Shown: positions 12,101-22,362 of the stretch, piece after piece
Position numbering within the stretch: position 1 is the first letter of the stretch
Layout of the letters: every line of letters begins with the position of its first letter
From: Blastocladiella emersonii ATCC 22665
Lineage: Eukaryota > Blastocladiomycota > Blastocladiomycetes > Blastocladiales > Blastocladiaceae
Assembly: GCA_025594325.1 (NCBI GenBank)
Contig: JANHCV010000009.1
Location: 1,116,001 to 1,180,000 of the forward strand
DNA length: 64,000 nt
Direction of reading: 5' to 3'
Program-made: the position numbers and the translations under genes
The notes under the pieces: model-generated
Database searches by the model: none
The model's input: only the letters and a program-made list of their open reading frames with translations
Told to the model about the DNA's origin: nothing

Positions 12101-12813
12101 TCGGCGGACCAGTCGCACGCGAGCCACACCTTCCAGCACCGGCGAACGGCGCACATCGTGGCGTCGTCGAGCACGCGGACTTGGGCATTCTCGCGGGTCC
12201 ACTCGGCGTCGAGACACGAGCGCATCTGCTCGAGCCAGTACTCGCGCGTCGCGGGCTCGAGCAGGAGCGAGTAGTACAGCTGGCCAATGTGGCGCGTGAG
12301 AGCAGCCTTGCCGGCGGCGCCGCGCTCGGCGACCGCGTGCAGGACGAGCAGGTTGCGCGCGAGGACCTCGGGGTGCGTGTCGTGGAGCACAAACGCAAAA
12401 TCGACGCTGCGGGCATACTTGCGCTTGGCCTCGTCGATGGTGCGCGCCACGTTGCGCAGGTCGCCGCACTGGAAGAGCAGCGCGTCGATGCGCTTGAAGC
12501 CGCGCGGGTCGTGGTACAGGAACAGGTCGCGCGAGTACGAGCGGCCGTAGGCGTAGTAAGGATCGGCCAGCTCGTCGATGGAGAAAGCAGGCGACGGGTC
12601 CACGGGCGCTGTGTCGGGCTCGGCGGCGGTCCCAGCGGACGAGGCCTGCGGGTCGACCGCCGCGACAGGCTTCTCGCCGGGCCGGACGGGAGCCTGGCTC
12701 TTGGCACCGCGTTTGCGGTTAGTTTTATTCTTTAGCTTCATGGTAGTGAGGGATGCCGGTGCGACAAGGGGAGCGCGGGCGGCGGCCGTGAGAGCAGCGG
12801 CGCTCGGAGTCAC
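9148..12813 (-). CDS. Large DUF4470-type protein, single exon
   Basis: An uninterrupted 1221-codon frame. Near the N-terminus (about residues 85-200) the sequence FLYHDPRGFKRIDALLFQCG then DLRNVARTI, and VLHDTHPEVLARNLLVLHAV, follow the DUF4470 pattern (G-D-x-R-N/H-x-x-x-T ... D-x-x-P-x-x-x-A-R-N-x-L-x-L), shared with the dynein-arm assembly factor DNAAF3 and many uncharacterised fungal proteins. A Lys/Arg-rich stretch at residues 26-40 could be a nuclear signal. The rest has no recognised domain and ends with a poly-Pro and acidic tail. A second ATG at about residue 25 (MKLKNKTNRK) is an alternative start. Function unknown; no MYND finger is visible. Confidence 0.65.
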   Translation of the reverse strand: MTPSAAALTAAARAPLVAPASLTTMKLKNKTNRKRGAKSQAPVRPGEKPVAAVDPQASSAGTAAEPDTAPVDPSPAFSIDELADPYYAYGRSYSRDLFLYHDPRGFKRIDALLFQCGDLRNVARTIDEAKRKYARSVDFAFVLHDTHPEVLARNLLVLHAVAERGAAGKAALTRHIGQLYYSLLLEPATREYWLEQMRSCLDAEWTRENAQVRVLDDATMCAVRRCWKVWLACDWSAEKLSQERTAHFARGCDDDGPDHVQITVDDFMANARRTYGDKFPSGAQKVKLERDLRLLLNDGAFLFTGTDEPCGRDDLEVNLTMLLAGPDGTLSFSAPFAFSPLNVFQVELDDVNGSMLRELCAYVDSLFEAFGPCSDRRHERRRDPGPLIPVSRWKEQPEPPVAAFMCRIAVIAGDPVDVMKKLTTHAQLDHPPQPVQFHWHRNQHESTQLRFNVIETGSLMDTCGLLNLLVHASPLLATHWEQGRSVIRTFTDYVYLIAGSRLDFLRRVTALPLDAFPTLLGVNLLERPTDRHWATQASRLAWSTSQVMRRGGRSREEFTFYRLATSTVSIALRESTFLIDTLVQFAEELCGPNAAALTGLPGAFSYCASSSGRISRCIRIERVAAPRGPGALLSDLLALAFASCRLTFTGAKQLTSTPWPDVRELWSAISASSSIVSSTAEIFAHAQLNGFSISVGETAGDTRLYRVEGLVDRSLVSSAAEVNPLSAMVLEIACGSAVHQFRSPTVEPFGDGGGDVDQVRVSAYAPRFIVETCPGDLDARVRFDHGPAHLAATDEQPIPLASVSATKVPAGSRTEVTSSVAKYAVATRFACYNDGMILPTASPLLPAISAVETSDTITLTLTLPPAHARAPVARAGEEETALTHGGVALTVGGKMQAMMLPCRIVTQSLTQHPRQGTVKLVLAKDLSPILDQAGYYFSLIACNADHSDTYAAGKMGRPDQHAAILALRHAVKDEEFAAVEGIRGDIRTFREDTIPTLPPDEEARFLRVTIARLFHAYARGVRVVEFALAGMSRAMLSVVLLLNRMAVIPPADASRAHTPVLDVSFMPHPLMSPRCSHRPKPPGASEEMMSMVATKLPRVRGAGSAASRVLHIEIPVTCISCLINVFDHIARAAPDQRVFNDCGLDAHFFSHLQPHLSRCHLMPIYPVHGTQYHVTIPPPPPTPTLAAAAAAFGVASARGKRRDTAVEVDDDGLDARIVELD

Positions 12814-12943
12814 CGAAACTCTGACTCGATCCTTTAGCGCGGCGAGCGTGACATGTCCAACGCGTCACCGAGCCGTTCGCGGCGCCAAACTGATAAACTG
12901 CGCTAATGCATGTATTGTGGCGAACTATGAATAGATGGGGCTC

Positions 12944-14959
12944 TCAGTTGATCAATTGATCGAAAAACTGAAAATTGGCCGCCTCGGCGCGGGCCAGCAG
13001 CTTGAACCGCTCGCTCGGGTCTTCGCCCGCGAAGCCCGGCGCGTCCGGATCGCACAGCCAGACAAACTCGCGCTTCCACTTGCCGCTCGCCCAGTCGTCG
13101 ACCCACTCGAGGTACGTGGGCGGCGCCCAGCGGCCGCGCGCGATCATGCGATACTCGTGGCGGATGTCCGGCTGGACGTCGGGCACCAGCGCGGTCGAGA
13201 CCAGGAACGCGGACGTGGCCGCTTCGATGACCGCGCGCACGCGCGCCGGATCCGGGTGCTGCTCGGCGAGATCGAGCATGGCCGGGAGCAAGCTCACGGC
13301 CTGCATGTGGTCCGACGGCGTGAGCATGCGGAGCTGCTTGGGCTTGGTGAGTTTCGCAAACTCGATCACGAGCACGGCGCCAAACGGCACGTTCTGCGCG
13401 CGGAACGAGAGCCGCGGGCTGAGTCGACGCGGCGCGCCGCCAGGGCGCTCCTCGTAGTAGTTCGAGGGCTCGGAGAAAAGCATGCCCGCAAGCATGTCCG
13501 GGAAGAGCCACCCGCGCGTGACCTGCGAGACGAGCATTGACGGCGTGACGCGGCACGAAAAAAAGAACCGCGGCCCAACTGGCGCGGCGTAGAACTTGAC
13601 AAAGACAAGCAGATGGTCGACCGTGTACCGCTTGACGAGCGCTTTGGGAACAGAGGGCGAGCCCCGAATCAAGTCGTCTGCTGGATCGGCCGTGGTCATG
13701 CAGATTGCTGGCGCGCACACGAGGCGAAGCACTGGAGGCGAAGCGGTTCCGCCAGCAGGAAGGTCGGCGCCGGTTCCGGCGGCGACAACGTTCGAAAGCT
13801 TCGGCTTTTTGCCCTTGCCCTTGGCCTTGCCCAGCAAGAGTCGCTTTGCGTTGGACCCGCTGTCACTGGCAGCGACGAGCTGCGCAAGAGTAAGCTTGGG
13901 GTCGTGGAGAAGACCATCGGCCGATACACGAAGGTCCGTCCCCACGCCGCCGCTCGGGAGCCGCCAATACAACGGTTTCATCGTCGAAACGGCGATGGGA
14001 CTGAGCATTGTGGCTTCAAAAGCAGCCTTGGCCGCGCCCCACGTCGTATCGGCGGAAAAGACCGCCGTGTAGTGGGCAGGATACGTGTCCGAGTCAAAGT
14101 CCCAGATCCCGGGCCCAGCGTACATCGGACTGAGCGAAATGGTCGACACGACGTCTACGAGAATGGTGGGAGCGCCGGGGAGAATGCCAGGCATCTCCGT
14201 GCACGGGTGATAGCGGTAGAGCGGTCCGTTGGTCGAGCCGCACGGCGCCGGAAGCAGGTGGAACGAAGGAAGGCCGTGCTCGTCAAGATCGCGCACGAGA
14301 TCGTGGTGAAGCTCAGGCATCGGTGCCGAAGACGCGGGCTCTTGAATCGCTGAGTGGGACGGGGATTTGGGAGCGCCGGCAGGAGTTTCAAGAATCGACC
14401 AAACAATCAATTCCATGGCGTGACCTGGGTGGTCTTTGAAGGTAAGCGTGGTTTCACAGCCTGTGCCCGTGGAGCTCTCGACGATCATCTTCGCCTGCTG
14501 ATAAAAGTTTGTCGCGAGCAGAGTAACGTGCTCTACTTCCATTTGCGTCAAGTGCGTGCGCGAAGCGTCAGGATGATTTTCCCAGATGGCTTTCACAAGC
14601 GCGATAATTCCGATGTTGTGGTCGGCCTCGAAATCAACGTCAACTACCACACGAGTTGACGAAGTTGGCGGAGCATCAAGGCAAGCAGCATGAGCAGAGC
14701 TGGTCGGTTCGGCCGGTCGGGCGCCCGCGTCGCGAGGTTCGACCTGAGGGGTCGGCGGAGCATCATGTCGAACGCGCTCGTCCAAAGCAGGAGCGGAGTT
14801 GGTCGGTTCGACCGGTTGGATGTCCGCATCAACAGGTTTGACTTGAGAACACCCCTGCGGGTCGGCTTGCGGTGAACATCGCTCCACCGCACCGATTTTT
14901 ATCGGTCCGCCCCTCCCCGCTGAAAACGCATCCTTGCATTGCATTTTCACGCACTCCAA
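12944..14959 (-). CDS. Multi-copy family member A: C-terminal half, 671 aa
   Basis: C-terminal part of the family described under copy F. It contains linker repeats (EPTNSAPALDERVRHDAPPT, then a second, decayed unit ending CLDAPPTSS), the ~85-residue middle module (VDVDFEADHNIGIIALVKAI), the hallmark HHDLVRDLDEHGLPSFHLLP, the first ubiquitin-like-looking region (GPGIWDFDSDTYPAHYT... PLYWRLPSGG), the second (LLVFVKFYAAPVGPRFFF... YYEERPGGAPRRLSPRLSF) and the terminal block RHEYRMIARGRWAPPTYLEW. The N-terminal Gag-like domain and the uORF leader are missing. They are supplied by copy B 5.5 kb upstream on the same strand, with a transposase gene between. The ATG used here is probably fortuitous. 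Confidence 0.7.
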   Translation of the reverse strand: MECVKMQCKDAFSAGRGGPIKIGAVERCSPQADPQGCSQVKPVDADIQPVEPTNSAPALDERVRHDAPPTPQVEPRDAGARPAEPTSSAHAACLDAPPTSSTRVVVDVDFEADHNIGIIALVKAIWENHPDASRTHLTQMEVEHVTLLATNFYQQAKMIVESSTGTGCETTLTFKDHPGHAMELIVWSILETPAGAPKSPSHSAIQEPASSAPMPELHHDLVRDLDEHGLPSFHLLPAPCGSTNGPLYRYHPCTEMPGILPGAPTILVDVVSTISLSPMYAGPGIWDFDSDTYPAHYTAVFSADTTWGAAKAAFEATMLSPIAVSTMKPLYWRLPSGGVGTDLRVSADGLLHDPKLTLAQLVAASDSGSNAKRLLLGKAKGKGKKPKLSNVVAAGTGADLPAGGTASPPVLRLVCAPAICMTTADPADDLIRGSPSVPKALVKRYTVDHLLVFVKFYAAPVGPRFFFSCRVTPSMLVSQVTRGWLFPDMLAGMLFSEPSNYYEERPGGAPRRLSPRLSFRAQNVPFGAVLVIEFAKLTKPKQLRMLTPSDHMQAVSLLPAMLDLAEQHPDPARVRAVIEAATSAFLVSTALVPDVQPDIRHEYRMIARGRWAPPTYLEWVDDWASGKWKREFVWLCDPDAPGFAGEDPSERFKLLARAEAANFQFFDQLIN

Positions 14960-16100
14960 ACCCCTAGATAAAAATCAGAGCTCCCTCACTCGATAAAAAC
15001 GCAGTCTGTGGATGCATAAAAATCGATTATGCGGTCCCCTGAAGAGCGAAAAAAAAGCGCTGGGCGCGTCGCCCAGCGCGCGATTCGATTTTCAGTGAAC
15101 TTAGTGTATTGTGAAGAAACACGCTCAAAACGGGCAGTCACTCACGCGCCGACGTGTTACCAGGAGCCGAATGCGCCAGCGCCTTAGTGTCTCGAGTTCC
15201 AGATTGGGTGAGTGATGGCGCGCGAGTCAGGAGGGCGAAACTGGAGCGGATGTGTTTGAGGCCTCTGTCAGCAGATCGTACTGAGCGTTGTTGGGCGGGA
15301 GCAAGGAAAACGTACAGGGTGAGAAACCTCTTGGTCATGACGAAGCGGGCGCACTGAGTACTTGACTGAGCAGAGCCCATGGCCTACTGAGTTAGCGCGA
15401 GACGTACCGTATTCCAACGCGTGGTCACTGCTTGAGCTTGGGCTGAAACGAGAGCATACGAGTTTCGGGCGGATGCTGTCAGGGACGTTGTTCACTCGAA
15501 TCCGGACTGGATGAGGCGTGAAGTCGGTGAGGGCGGGGCAGCGACGTGCGCGACGGGTGGCGACGGCGGAGAGCGGGGCTGCGGCAGGCGGTGGACGGCG
15601 ATGGCGGAGTCCGAGGCAGCGGGGTGTGAGATGCAGCGGGGAGTGCAAGGCAGCGACGGGCGGCGGGTGGCGATGGCGGTGCACGAGGGAGCGTCGGGCG
15701 GCGAGTGGCGACAGCGCAGGTCGAGGCAGTACCGGTCGGACGGCAGATAGTCGGAGGCGCCAGCGGGGTGTGAGCGAACGGGAGCGAGGGCGGGTGGCGG
15801 GGGGCGAGGCGCATTTGTAGCGGGGGGCAAGCCACACGGGGCTGATCGAGCTCTGATGGCGAGCTGCAGCGCGCACGCGCGCGACCTGTCAAGCCCGTCA
15901 CGGCCCCACCGCGCGTCCTTTGCGTTTCGCGCGCGCGAGGTCGGCGTCGCACCCCACGTCGAGTACACCCGCTCTCTCCTGTGAATACTCCCTGCACACA
16001 CAAAATATACCATGAAACGTTATACTGGATCAAATGAAAGTCAAGTCTGCTGCACGGTGCCGCTCTGCGAATCGTGAGGACCAGGCGGTCAGCGCCATGA
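14960..16100. other. Transposon flank / non-coding, no gene seen
   Basis: AT-richer edge with ATAAAAATC-type repeats to about 15090, then a GC-rich stretch with imperfect GGCGACGG/GGCGG repeats at 15500-15830. Long frames on both strands are low-complexity and have no recognisable family. Likely the 3' non-coding end of the candidate transposon. Confidence 0.4.
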
Positions 16101-19100
16101 TCACCGCCCGCTCGCCGTCCGCTTGCTCCGACGGAGAGGCTGCTTGGGCGGCGCGGGCTGCTCGGGCTCGGCGTCCTCCATCTCTTGGTCCTCCTCCTCG
16201 GCCAGGACCGTGCGACGGGCAGCGGCGCTCTTCTTGCTACCGCTCGACTTCCCGCCGCCCTGCTTGCCGCCACCCGTGCTGCGACCCGTCGAGCCAACGT
16301 ACTCGGTAGCTGACGCGCCCGCGCGGCCATGCTTCCCGCCGGTCACGCTTGAGCCGGCACCCCCGCCCCGCACCTGGCTCTCGTCGCTGTCGCTGTCACT
16401 GTCGCTGCTCGACTTGGCAATCTCGCTGTCGCCGTCGGACTCGGCAATCTCGGACGCGCGAGCGCCTGCTGCCGTGTGACGACGCTTGCGCGGTGGCTGC
16501 GCCTGCTCCTCGTCGTCGTCCTCGTCGTCGTCGCGGCCCTGCTCGACCTCCTCGTCATCCACATCTTCGTCGTCGCCTCGGGTCAGCTCGCTGCTGCTGC
16601 CACGACGACTCGGTGACGACGCGAACAGGCGACGCGGCGTTCCGGTCGTAGCGGGCGGCGGCAGCGGAGGGTGAGACGCTGCGAGTTGAGCCAAACGACG
16701 TGGCGAGAGCACGCCGTGCCCCATGACACGCGGAAACCGCTGCGGCCGCCGCTTCCTGCGACACACCACGAGCCGATCGCGAATCACCGGCCGTGCGCGG
16801 GTTGCTGGGCGCCTGGGTGGTGGCTAGTTGAGTGGTGGTCACACGCTCGATCCGCTGCGCGAGCCATGAATTCGCGCCGCCTAAAAGTTGAGCGAGGGCG
16901 ACCGAAGCGTCAGAATCTGGAACAATCGCGCCGCGTACATGCACAGCCACGAACGCACCCGCGCCAACACGTGTAGCTGTCCCATGCGCCGCCGATCCCG
17001 TACGCGCTGATCCCGCGTTGGACTGGGACTCGCCGCTTGCACCACGGTCCGTCCCGTCGCGCGCACGTGGATCGCGGTGGTTGCTGACGACTTTGGCCAC
17101 GTCGCCGATCCCCGCGATCACGTCTTCGCTGGACGGGATCATGTCGGCCGTGGTCTGGCCGATGCGGAAGTCGAGCGCCTTCAACGCCGCCTTGAAGTCG
17201 CTTGTGCTGAGCGCGCCCGGTGCGACGAGCTGCTTGTGGATATCGACCAAGATCTTGTCGAACTTGATGAGCGCCTTCTGGTGCTCAACACCGCCGCGGC
17301 CGGTCATGACCTTGACGATCTTTTCGAGGTCGTCAAATTTGGTCGACGACTTGACCGACCCCTTCTTGACCACCTCGTCAAACTTGCCGTTGTTGATGGA
17401 CTTGTTGAAGACGTAGCGCTACAGGAATCGTTGAGAGTGATGAGCAGCTGATTCTGCGCGGTCCCCAAAGGAATCCGTACCACGGCCGCGGCCTGCCACA
17501 GCAGCGAGTGGTCGAACGCCTCGGGTAGCCGATGGTTGTTGAAATCGGTAACGTGGATCGTCTCGAGGGCAGCGTTGCGGACGTGAATGAAGACCTTGCG
17601 GTAGACTGCAATCGTTGGTTCGAAGCCATTCGCAGCTGGGAGAATCTAGAAATGGGACTGACATGCGTAAGCTACAGAACGGCGCACAGGGAGCAGCGCA
17701 TCGCACCTGGTCCGTGATGAAGGAGATGCCGTGGGGCGGTTTCTCCTGCGGCGCGGGCTGGCCGTCGGACGGGTTGTGGCTGGCAACGGCCTCGCGCGTC
17801 ACGCGCGGGTCGCGCGGGTCGGCGATCGTGTGCACAGGTGGCGGTGGTGGTGGAGAAGCTGCTGCGCACGACGCGGCACCTTTCTTGCCATGCTTCTTCC
17901 CCTTGCGCGAGGTGTCGGCCTTGACGAGGCACGTACGGCAGCGGTAGGCGCCGGTGAGCGAGGCGAGACTCGCGACCATGGCGAGCTTGGGCGCGTCGCC
18001 CAGGACGTAGCCACAGCGGCCCACGAGCACGACCTTCTTGCCCTGCGGGTCGACGGCGAGGATGCCGCGCTCGACCTTGTCCTTGAAGTCGGCGATGATC
18101 TTCTGGGCGAGGTGCAGCGGCTCGACGCCCTTGGCCGCCGCGATGAACACACACAAGTCGGGGCAGTAGTTGATGGATGCGGGCACGTTGCCGAGGTGAT
18201 ACTGAGCGACCTCGAACTTGTTGTTGCGCTTCGACGTGTTGCCCGTCGTCTCGTCGGCCCACTTGCCGATCACGATGGGCAGGACGGGGATACCGCCGTT
18301 CTCCATGGACAGCTGCCGCGCGTGATGGACCGCGTTCTCCTGGCGCTGGCGCTCCTGCGAGTAGATTTTTTCCGAGCCATGAACGTCGGGATCCCATTCT
18401 CCATACACGCGAGCACTCTGAACAAGTACGACGCGAGTGGAGTGAGTATTCAGGAGTTCGCGCGGCAAGCGAGCGTCGGCGCGTACTCGAACCAGAAAGT
18501 CGAGCTCGTCGCCTTCGACCGTCGCATCAGGACGCGGATGCGGTTCATGCGGCTCGCACGGCGGGACGACGCGCTGATAAACGAGCCAGCAGCGGTTGGC
18601 GTCCATGAGATCGCGCGGATCGAATTCCCCAGTGTCGCTGCGCAGCGCCTCGATCTGCTGTCGCTGCTGCCGCTGCTGCCGCTGCCGCGGTTTCCCACGG
18701 CCACGCTTCTGCCGCTTCGGGCTCGGCGGGCGCTCGTCCTTGCGGAACTCGGTCATGATGTCGCACCGTCGCAAAAGCACGCGAACACGGGTCGGGTCGC
18801 CCTTGACGTGCTCGAGCGCGACGATACGGCCGAGGCGGCCCGAGAGACCAGGTACAGGCGCGCGCAGCATGACCACGTCGCCCACGAAGTAGGTGATGCC
18901 GCCGATCGACGTGTTGGCGGCCTTGTACCCGTAGAACAGCTCCTTGGCGCGCGGCGTGTCCATGAAGTTCTCGATCACGTCGGGGTCGGCGGAGGGCAGG
19001 AACTGGAGCTTCTCAAAGACGCCCGGGGTGGTGGCGACGAACGGCAGCGACTCGCTGATCGGGATGATCGAGAACTCGCGTGCGCCGCGCATCGGGGCCG

Positions 19101-19814
19101 GGAAGTGCGCGAGACGCGGGCCAAAGTCGACCTTGCGCAGCTTCTCCACCGAGTCCAGCGCTGGAACCGCGCTGCCGAGCTCGACAAGCTGCTTCGCGGT
19201 CCAGAGCGTCTTGCGTCGCAGCAGCCGGGTCATCGACGGATCAAGGTTCATAAGCCAATGCAAGAGAACGAGTTGCATGGTGACGAAGGGGAACCTGCGC
19301 TTGGGCTCCTGCACATTGCTAGAAGTCGGGGATGAGGAGGGCGGCGCCGTGGCGGTGGAGGTGGCGCCGCGATCTGCGCGCCAAACCGCGACGCGTGCGC
19401 GTGTCGGTCAGCTGATATTCCGACGCGTCTCACGCGTCTCGCAGCATGAACGCGTACGCACCTGCTTCACCCGGCATCGGCAGTTCGGAGGTAGACTCGG
19501 AAGAGGAGGAATCACACAGGCCGGAAAAGGTGTCGCTGATTTCACTGCGCGTGTCGTTGAACGTCTCGCCGCCCGCGTTGCTGCTCGACTCGTTGTGCGA
19601 CCCACTGTCCGAATGCGATACCATTTGAGCGGCGGGCACCGCATCCAAGGGGTGCGTGATGTCAAACTGCGTCGCATCAAGCTGTTCATACAGGTCGGGC
19701 AGAGCTGGCACAAAAACCACAGGAACTGCAAGTGGCGACGCGGGCACGTCAGGCTCGACGCCTGCGCCATACGGGGACAGACGAGCTGGCACAGGGATCG
19801 TCACCGCCGAGCCA
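16101..19814 (-). CDS. DDE-type transposase-like gene (Plavaka/KDZ-like), multi-exon
   Basis: Exons on the minus strand: 19434-19814, 17707-19318, 17481-17645, 16788-17418, 16101-16678; introns 115, 61, 62 and 109 bp with GT..AG ends, and all phases agree (about 1120 codons). Upstream exon(s) remain unresolved; coding-like sequence (DDEWHEDFTASEEAQILREE) lies at about 19880-20204. Core region: GKWADETTGNTSK, NNKFEVAQYHLGNVP, VLGDAPKLAMVASLASLTG and YRCRTCLVKAD, the D...S-K-x-x-N...NxP...D-x-P...C-x-x-C pattern of fungal Tnp2/Plavaka/KDZ-type transposases. An earlier part (ITYFVGDVVMLRAPVPG) looks BAH/SH3-like. The tail is acidic, then Lys/Arg-rich. Open through all exons, so the element may be recent. 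Confidence 0.6.
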
Positions 19815-20410
19815 CTGTTGGCCAATTAGGCGTTGTTGACCTTGGTCGAGTAAGTCGTGATCGTCTCAGAGGCCTCGTAGGTGATCATCTACGCGGCGGT
19901 AGTCAGTTTTCATCATCATAATGGATTCGTTGTTGCGCGCTCGAACCCATTCCGCTGGGATGTCATAATGGCTGTGTTCCTCGCGGAGGATCTGCGCTTC
20001 CTCCGACGCAGTGAAATCTTCATGCCATTCGTCATCGTGCAGCACTTGAACAGCAGCAACATCGTCAACGACGCGGCCTGCTTCCAGCTCGCGCTGGACG
20101 TGCAGCGCAAAGTTTTCAGCGTGCTTTACCGACCTCCGATGTCGACCGAGTGCACTTGGGCTCTCAAATGTCCTTCCACCGCATACGATGCGCTGGAACT
20201 GTAGGAGTAGGTGGTATCCACGTCAGCTACGCTGGCACTCGAGTTGCATGTAGTCAACGCAACCGGTTTCTTCATGGTAATGTGATCCAGTATCTGCCAG
20301 GGAGCGTTGCTCGAACAAGAAAAATGATTTATTCTGACATTTTATTCAAGTGGGAGACGTGGTGGGTTAGTTTTACGTGGGCTGTGGGAGACAGGGTGGG
20401 TGAACATCGG

Positions 20411-22036
20411 TCAAGCGGAGAGGTGAAAATCGGCCAAGCCCCTCGGGTCGATTTTCACCCCAAGCCACATCCGCAGGCGTGAAATCGGCGGACCATCATG
20501 GCAAGCGCGCTCGTCAAAAGCAGGAGAAGAATTCGGTGGTTCTGCCGACTGGGCGTCGGCGTCGGAGGGTTCGGCCGTGGGATTCGTGGTTGCGTCAAGA
20601 TCGAAAGCGACGCCTGTAATGTTCGGAGAGTCGTTGCATTTTTCCGTGCAAGCAGGCTCGGCCTCCTCCGAGGCGAGTTCGACCGGCGACGAAGCGTGAA
20701 CTGCGTCGCGTTCCGCGTCAAGGTCATCTGAAATCAATTGCGTTAGTCGCAGTCCGCTATTAAGCGTGTTCGAAGAATCACATACCAAGCGCATCGGGTT
20801 GGACCGCATGATCGTCCGCGGCGTCGAGAGAAGCGGAAGCAGAGCGCTCGGACACCACGCTGGCGCCATCGATTACCGCGGAACCGCGACGTGAGCTCAA
20901 AGGGCTCGGAGTCGACGAAGGAATTGCATCAAAATCGGAGTTCGCCGAGAGAGCTGGCGAGACCGGTCGCGACGACAAGCTCGGAGAGCGATCCGAATGA
21001 AGCGAGAGCGCCGGCGAGGGTAAGCGTAGCGGTGGGCTGGGTGAGCGCGTTGAAGGAAGCGTAACTGGCGCGCTGGGCGACGCGAGAGATTTGGCGGGCT
21101 CATTCTCCAAACTCCTCAGCGAGGAAGCGCCAGACCGACGGTCGTCTTCGGGCTCGGGTGCTGAATCCATAGAAAGCGCGGACGGCAACGGAGCCGGCCC
21201 AACCGGTACGAGCTCGGGATCGCAGTCGAGCACGTTGGCGCTGCCAGTCGTAGAGAAGAGATCATGGTCATCCACCGGGGGCGGAGACGAGAGCTCGGGA
21301 TCAGAAAATGACGACGGTTCGGCTTCCGCGAGGACAGGGCCTGGGAGCGCGTCGCTAGGCAGGAAGCGAGCCGGGTCCGCCGGATGCTCGAGTTCGGGGT
21401 CCACCGTCGAAGCAAGGACTGGAACTGCCGTAGCAGGGTTGGGGCGATGATGTTGTGATGGCGGCGGCGATGACCAAATGGAATACCCTTTCGAGGCAAA
21501 CTGGTCAAAGCCGACCATCCCCACCGCTACGGCACTCGACGGGTCGTGCGCTGCGTACTGGCGCAACGAAAGCACGGCAGGACGCACTCCAGCGTTCCAA
21601 ATGTCGCCCGCAGCGCCCGCTGCATCGAAACGCTCCTGCGCGCCAAGTCGAAGTGTACGCGCAAGGTCGGCGTCGATGTAGCAAAGCGCCGCGAGGTGCC
21701 AGAGCCGCTGCGGCAAGCTGAGAGCGGCGAGGTCCGTCTCGACAACGTGCAGCCACGTTGCGGGGTCCGGGTCACCAAGCGCGGTCAGAGTCGGGACGAT
21801 AAGGCGCTGCTGCGCGAAAAGCAGTAGGTCGAGATCCGAAGCAGGTGTCGAAGCGAGAGCAGCCGTTTGAGGAGGTCCGGGAACGGGTGCAGGGGGCTGA
21901 GCGTAAGATTGAGGAAGCGGGTCGAGGGTGCGTAGAACGGTGGCGCCTGGAAGCCAGGCCAACCCGGCAACGGGCCGGATGACGGGTGACCCTGGTACAG
22001 GTGCGCGTGTTGCGCCGAGTCCCAGAAAGTTTCCAT
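20411..22036 (-). pseudogene. Multi-copy family member B: N-terminal half
   Basis: Starts METFWDSAQHAHLYQG after the conserved leader. Exon 1 is 20786-22036, intron 20728-20785 (GTATGT..TTTCAG, branch CTAAC), exon 2 20411-20727. It keeps the N-terminal domain (SDLDLLLFAQQRLIVPTLT, then ALGDPDPATWLHVVETDLAA and LPQRLWHLAAL) and the Ser/Pro linker. After the intron come linker repeats (EPPNSSPAFDERACHDGPPI), and it then ends without any C-terminal half. One 1-base frameshift lies just after GWPGFQ (about 21950). The intron sits at the same place as in copy D. Best read as the 5' half of copy A, separated by the transposon. Confidence 0.65.
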
Positions 22037-22040
22037 TCGT

Positions 22041-22046
22041 TTACAT
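22041..22046 (-). promoter_or_regulatory. Start-stop uORF (ATGTAA) of family copy B
   Basis: ATGTAA, then ACGA, then the main ATG at 22036. Copy B has a 4-nt spacer where the other copies have 5. Confidence 0.55.
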
Positions 22047-22362
22047 GCAATGGAGGTCGAGAACCGGGTCGGGGAGGACGGAGTGAGGCTTGAGCAGCGA
22101 CCCCTGTGAAACCGAGCGACCCCCACCACGTGGGACCCGTGCGAGTGAACGACGCGGCCTGAGGCGATCGAGCGGCAACTATCCTGGTAAAAGTCTCCTC
22201 CTAGGTCGCAGAATCAATCACGCGCACGAACTGCTTCCTCGATTTCAAATCGGACGCCAACCGCACGCGGCTGCGTTTTTTTTTGGGTTGCAGCTGCACG
22301 TGGGAGCTCTCGATTGCGACCCGGCGAACGAGTGGGGTAAAACAAGTGACGAGACCATGTAT
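22047..22362. other. Intergenic between family copies B and C, no gene seen
   Basis: Upstream region of copy B and downstream region of copy C. A run of T (ttttttttt) lies near 22278. Nothing else recognised. Confidence 0.4.

Larger units (their letters stand above)
14882..20398 (-). mobile_element. Candidate DNA transposon splitting family copies A and B
   Basis: A 5.5-kb interval between the two halves of one family gene. It holds a transposase-type gene (16101-19814 or longer). The 11-mer GGTGAACATCG flanks it in direct orientation at 14871-14881 and 20399-20409, a candidate target duplication. Both edges are rich in short AAAATCG/CGATTTT motifs: 14890-15090 on the left, and on the right a palindrome with arms GGTGAAAATCG/CGATTTTCACC at 20422-20459. 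That palindrome lies just outside the 11-mer, so the exact right boundary is uncertain. Clear long terminal inverted repeats were not found by eye. Confidence 0.45.
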
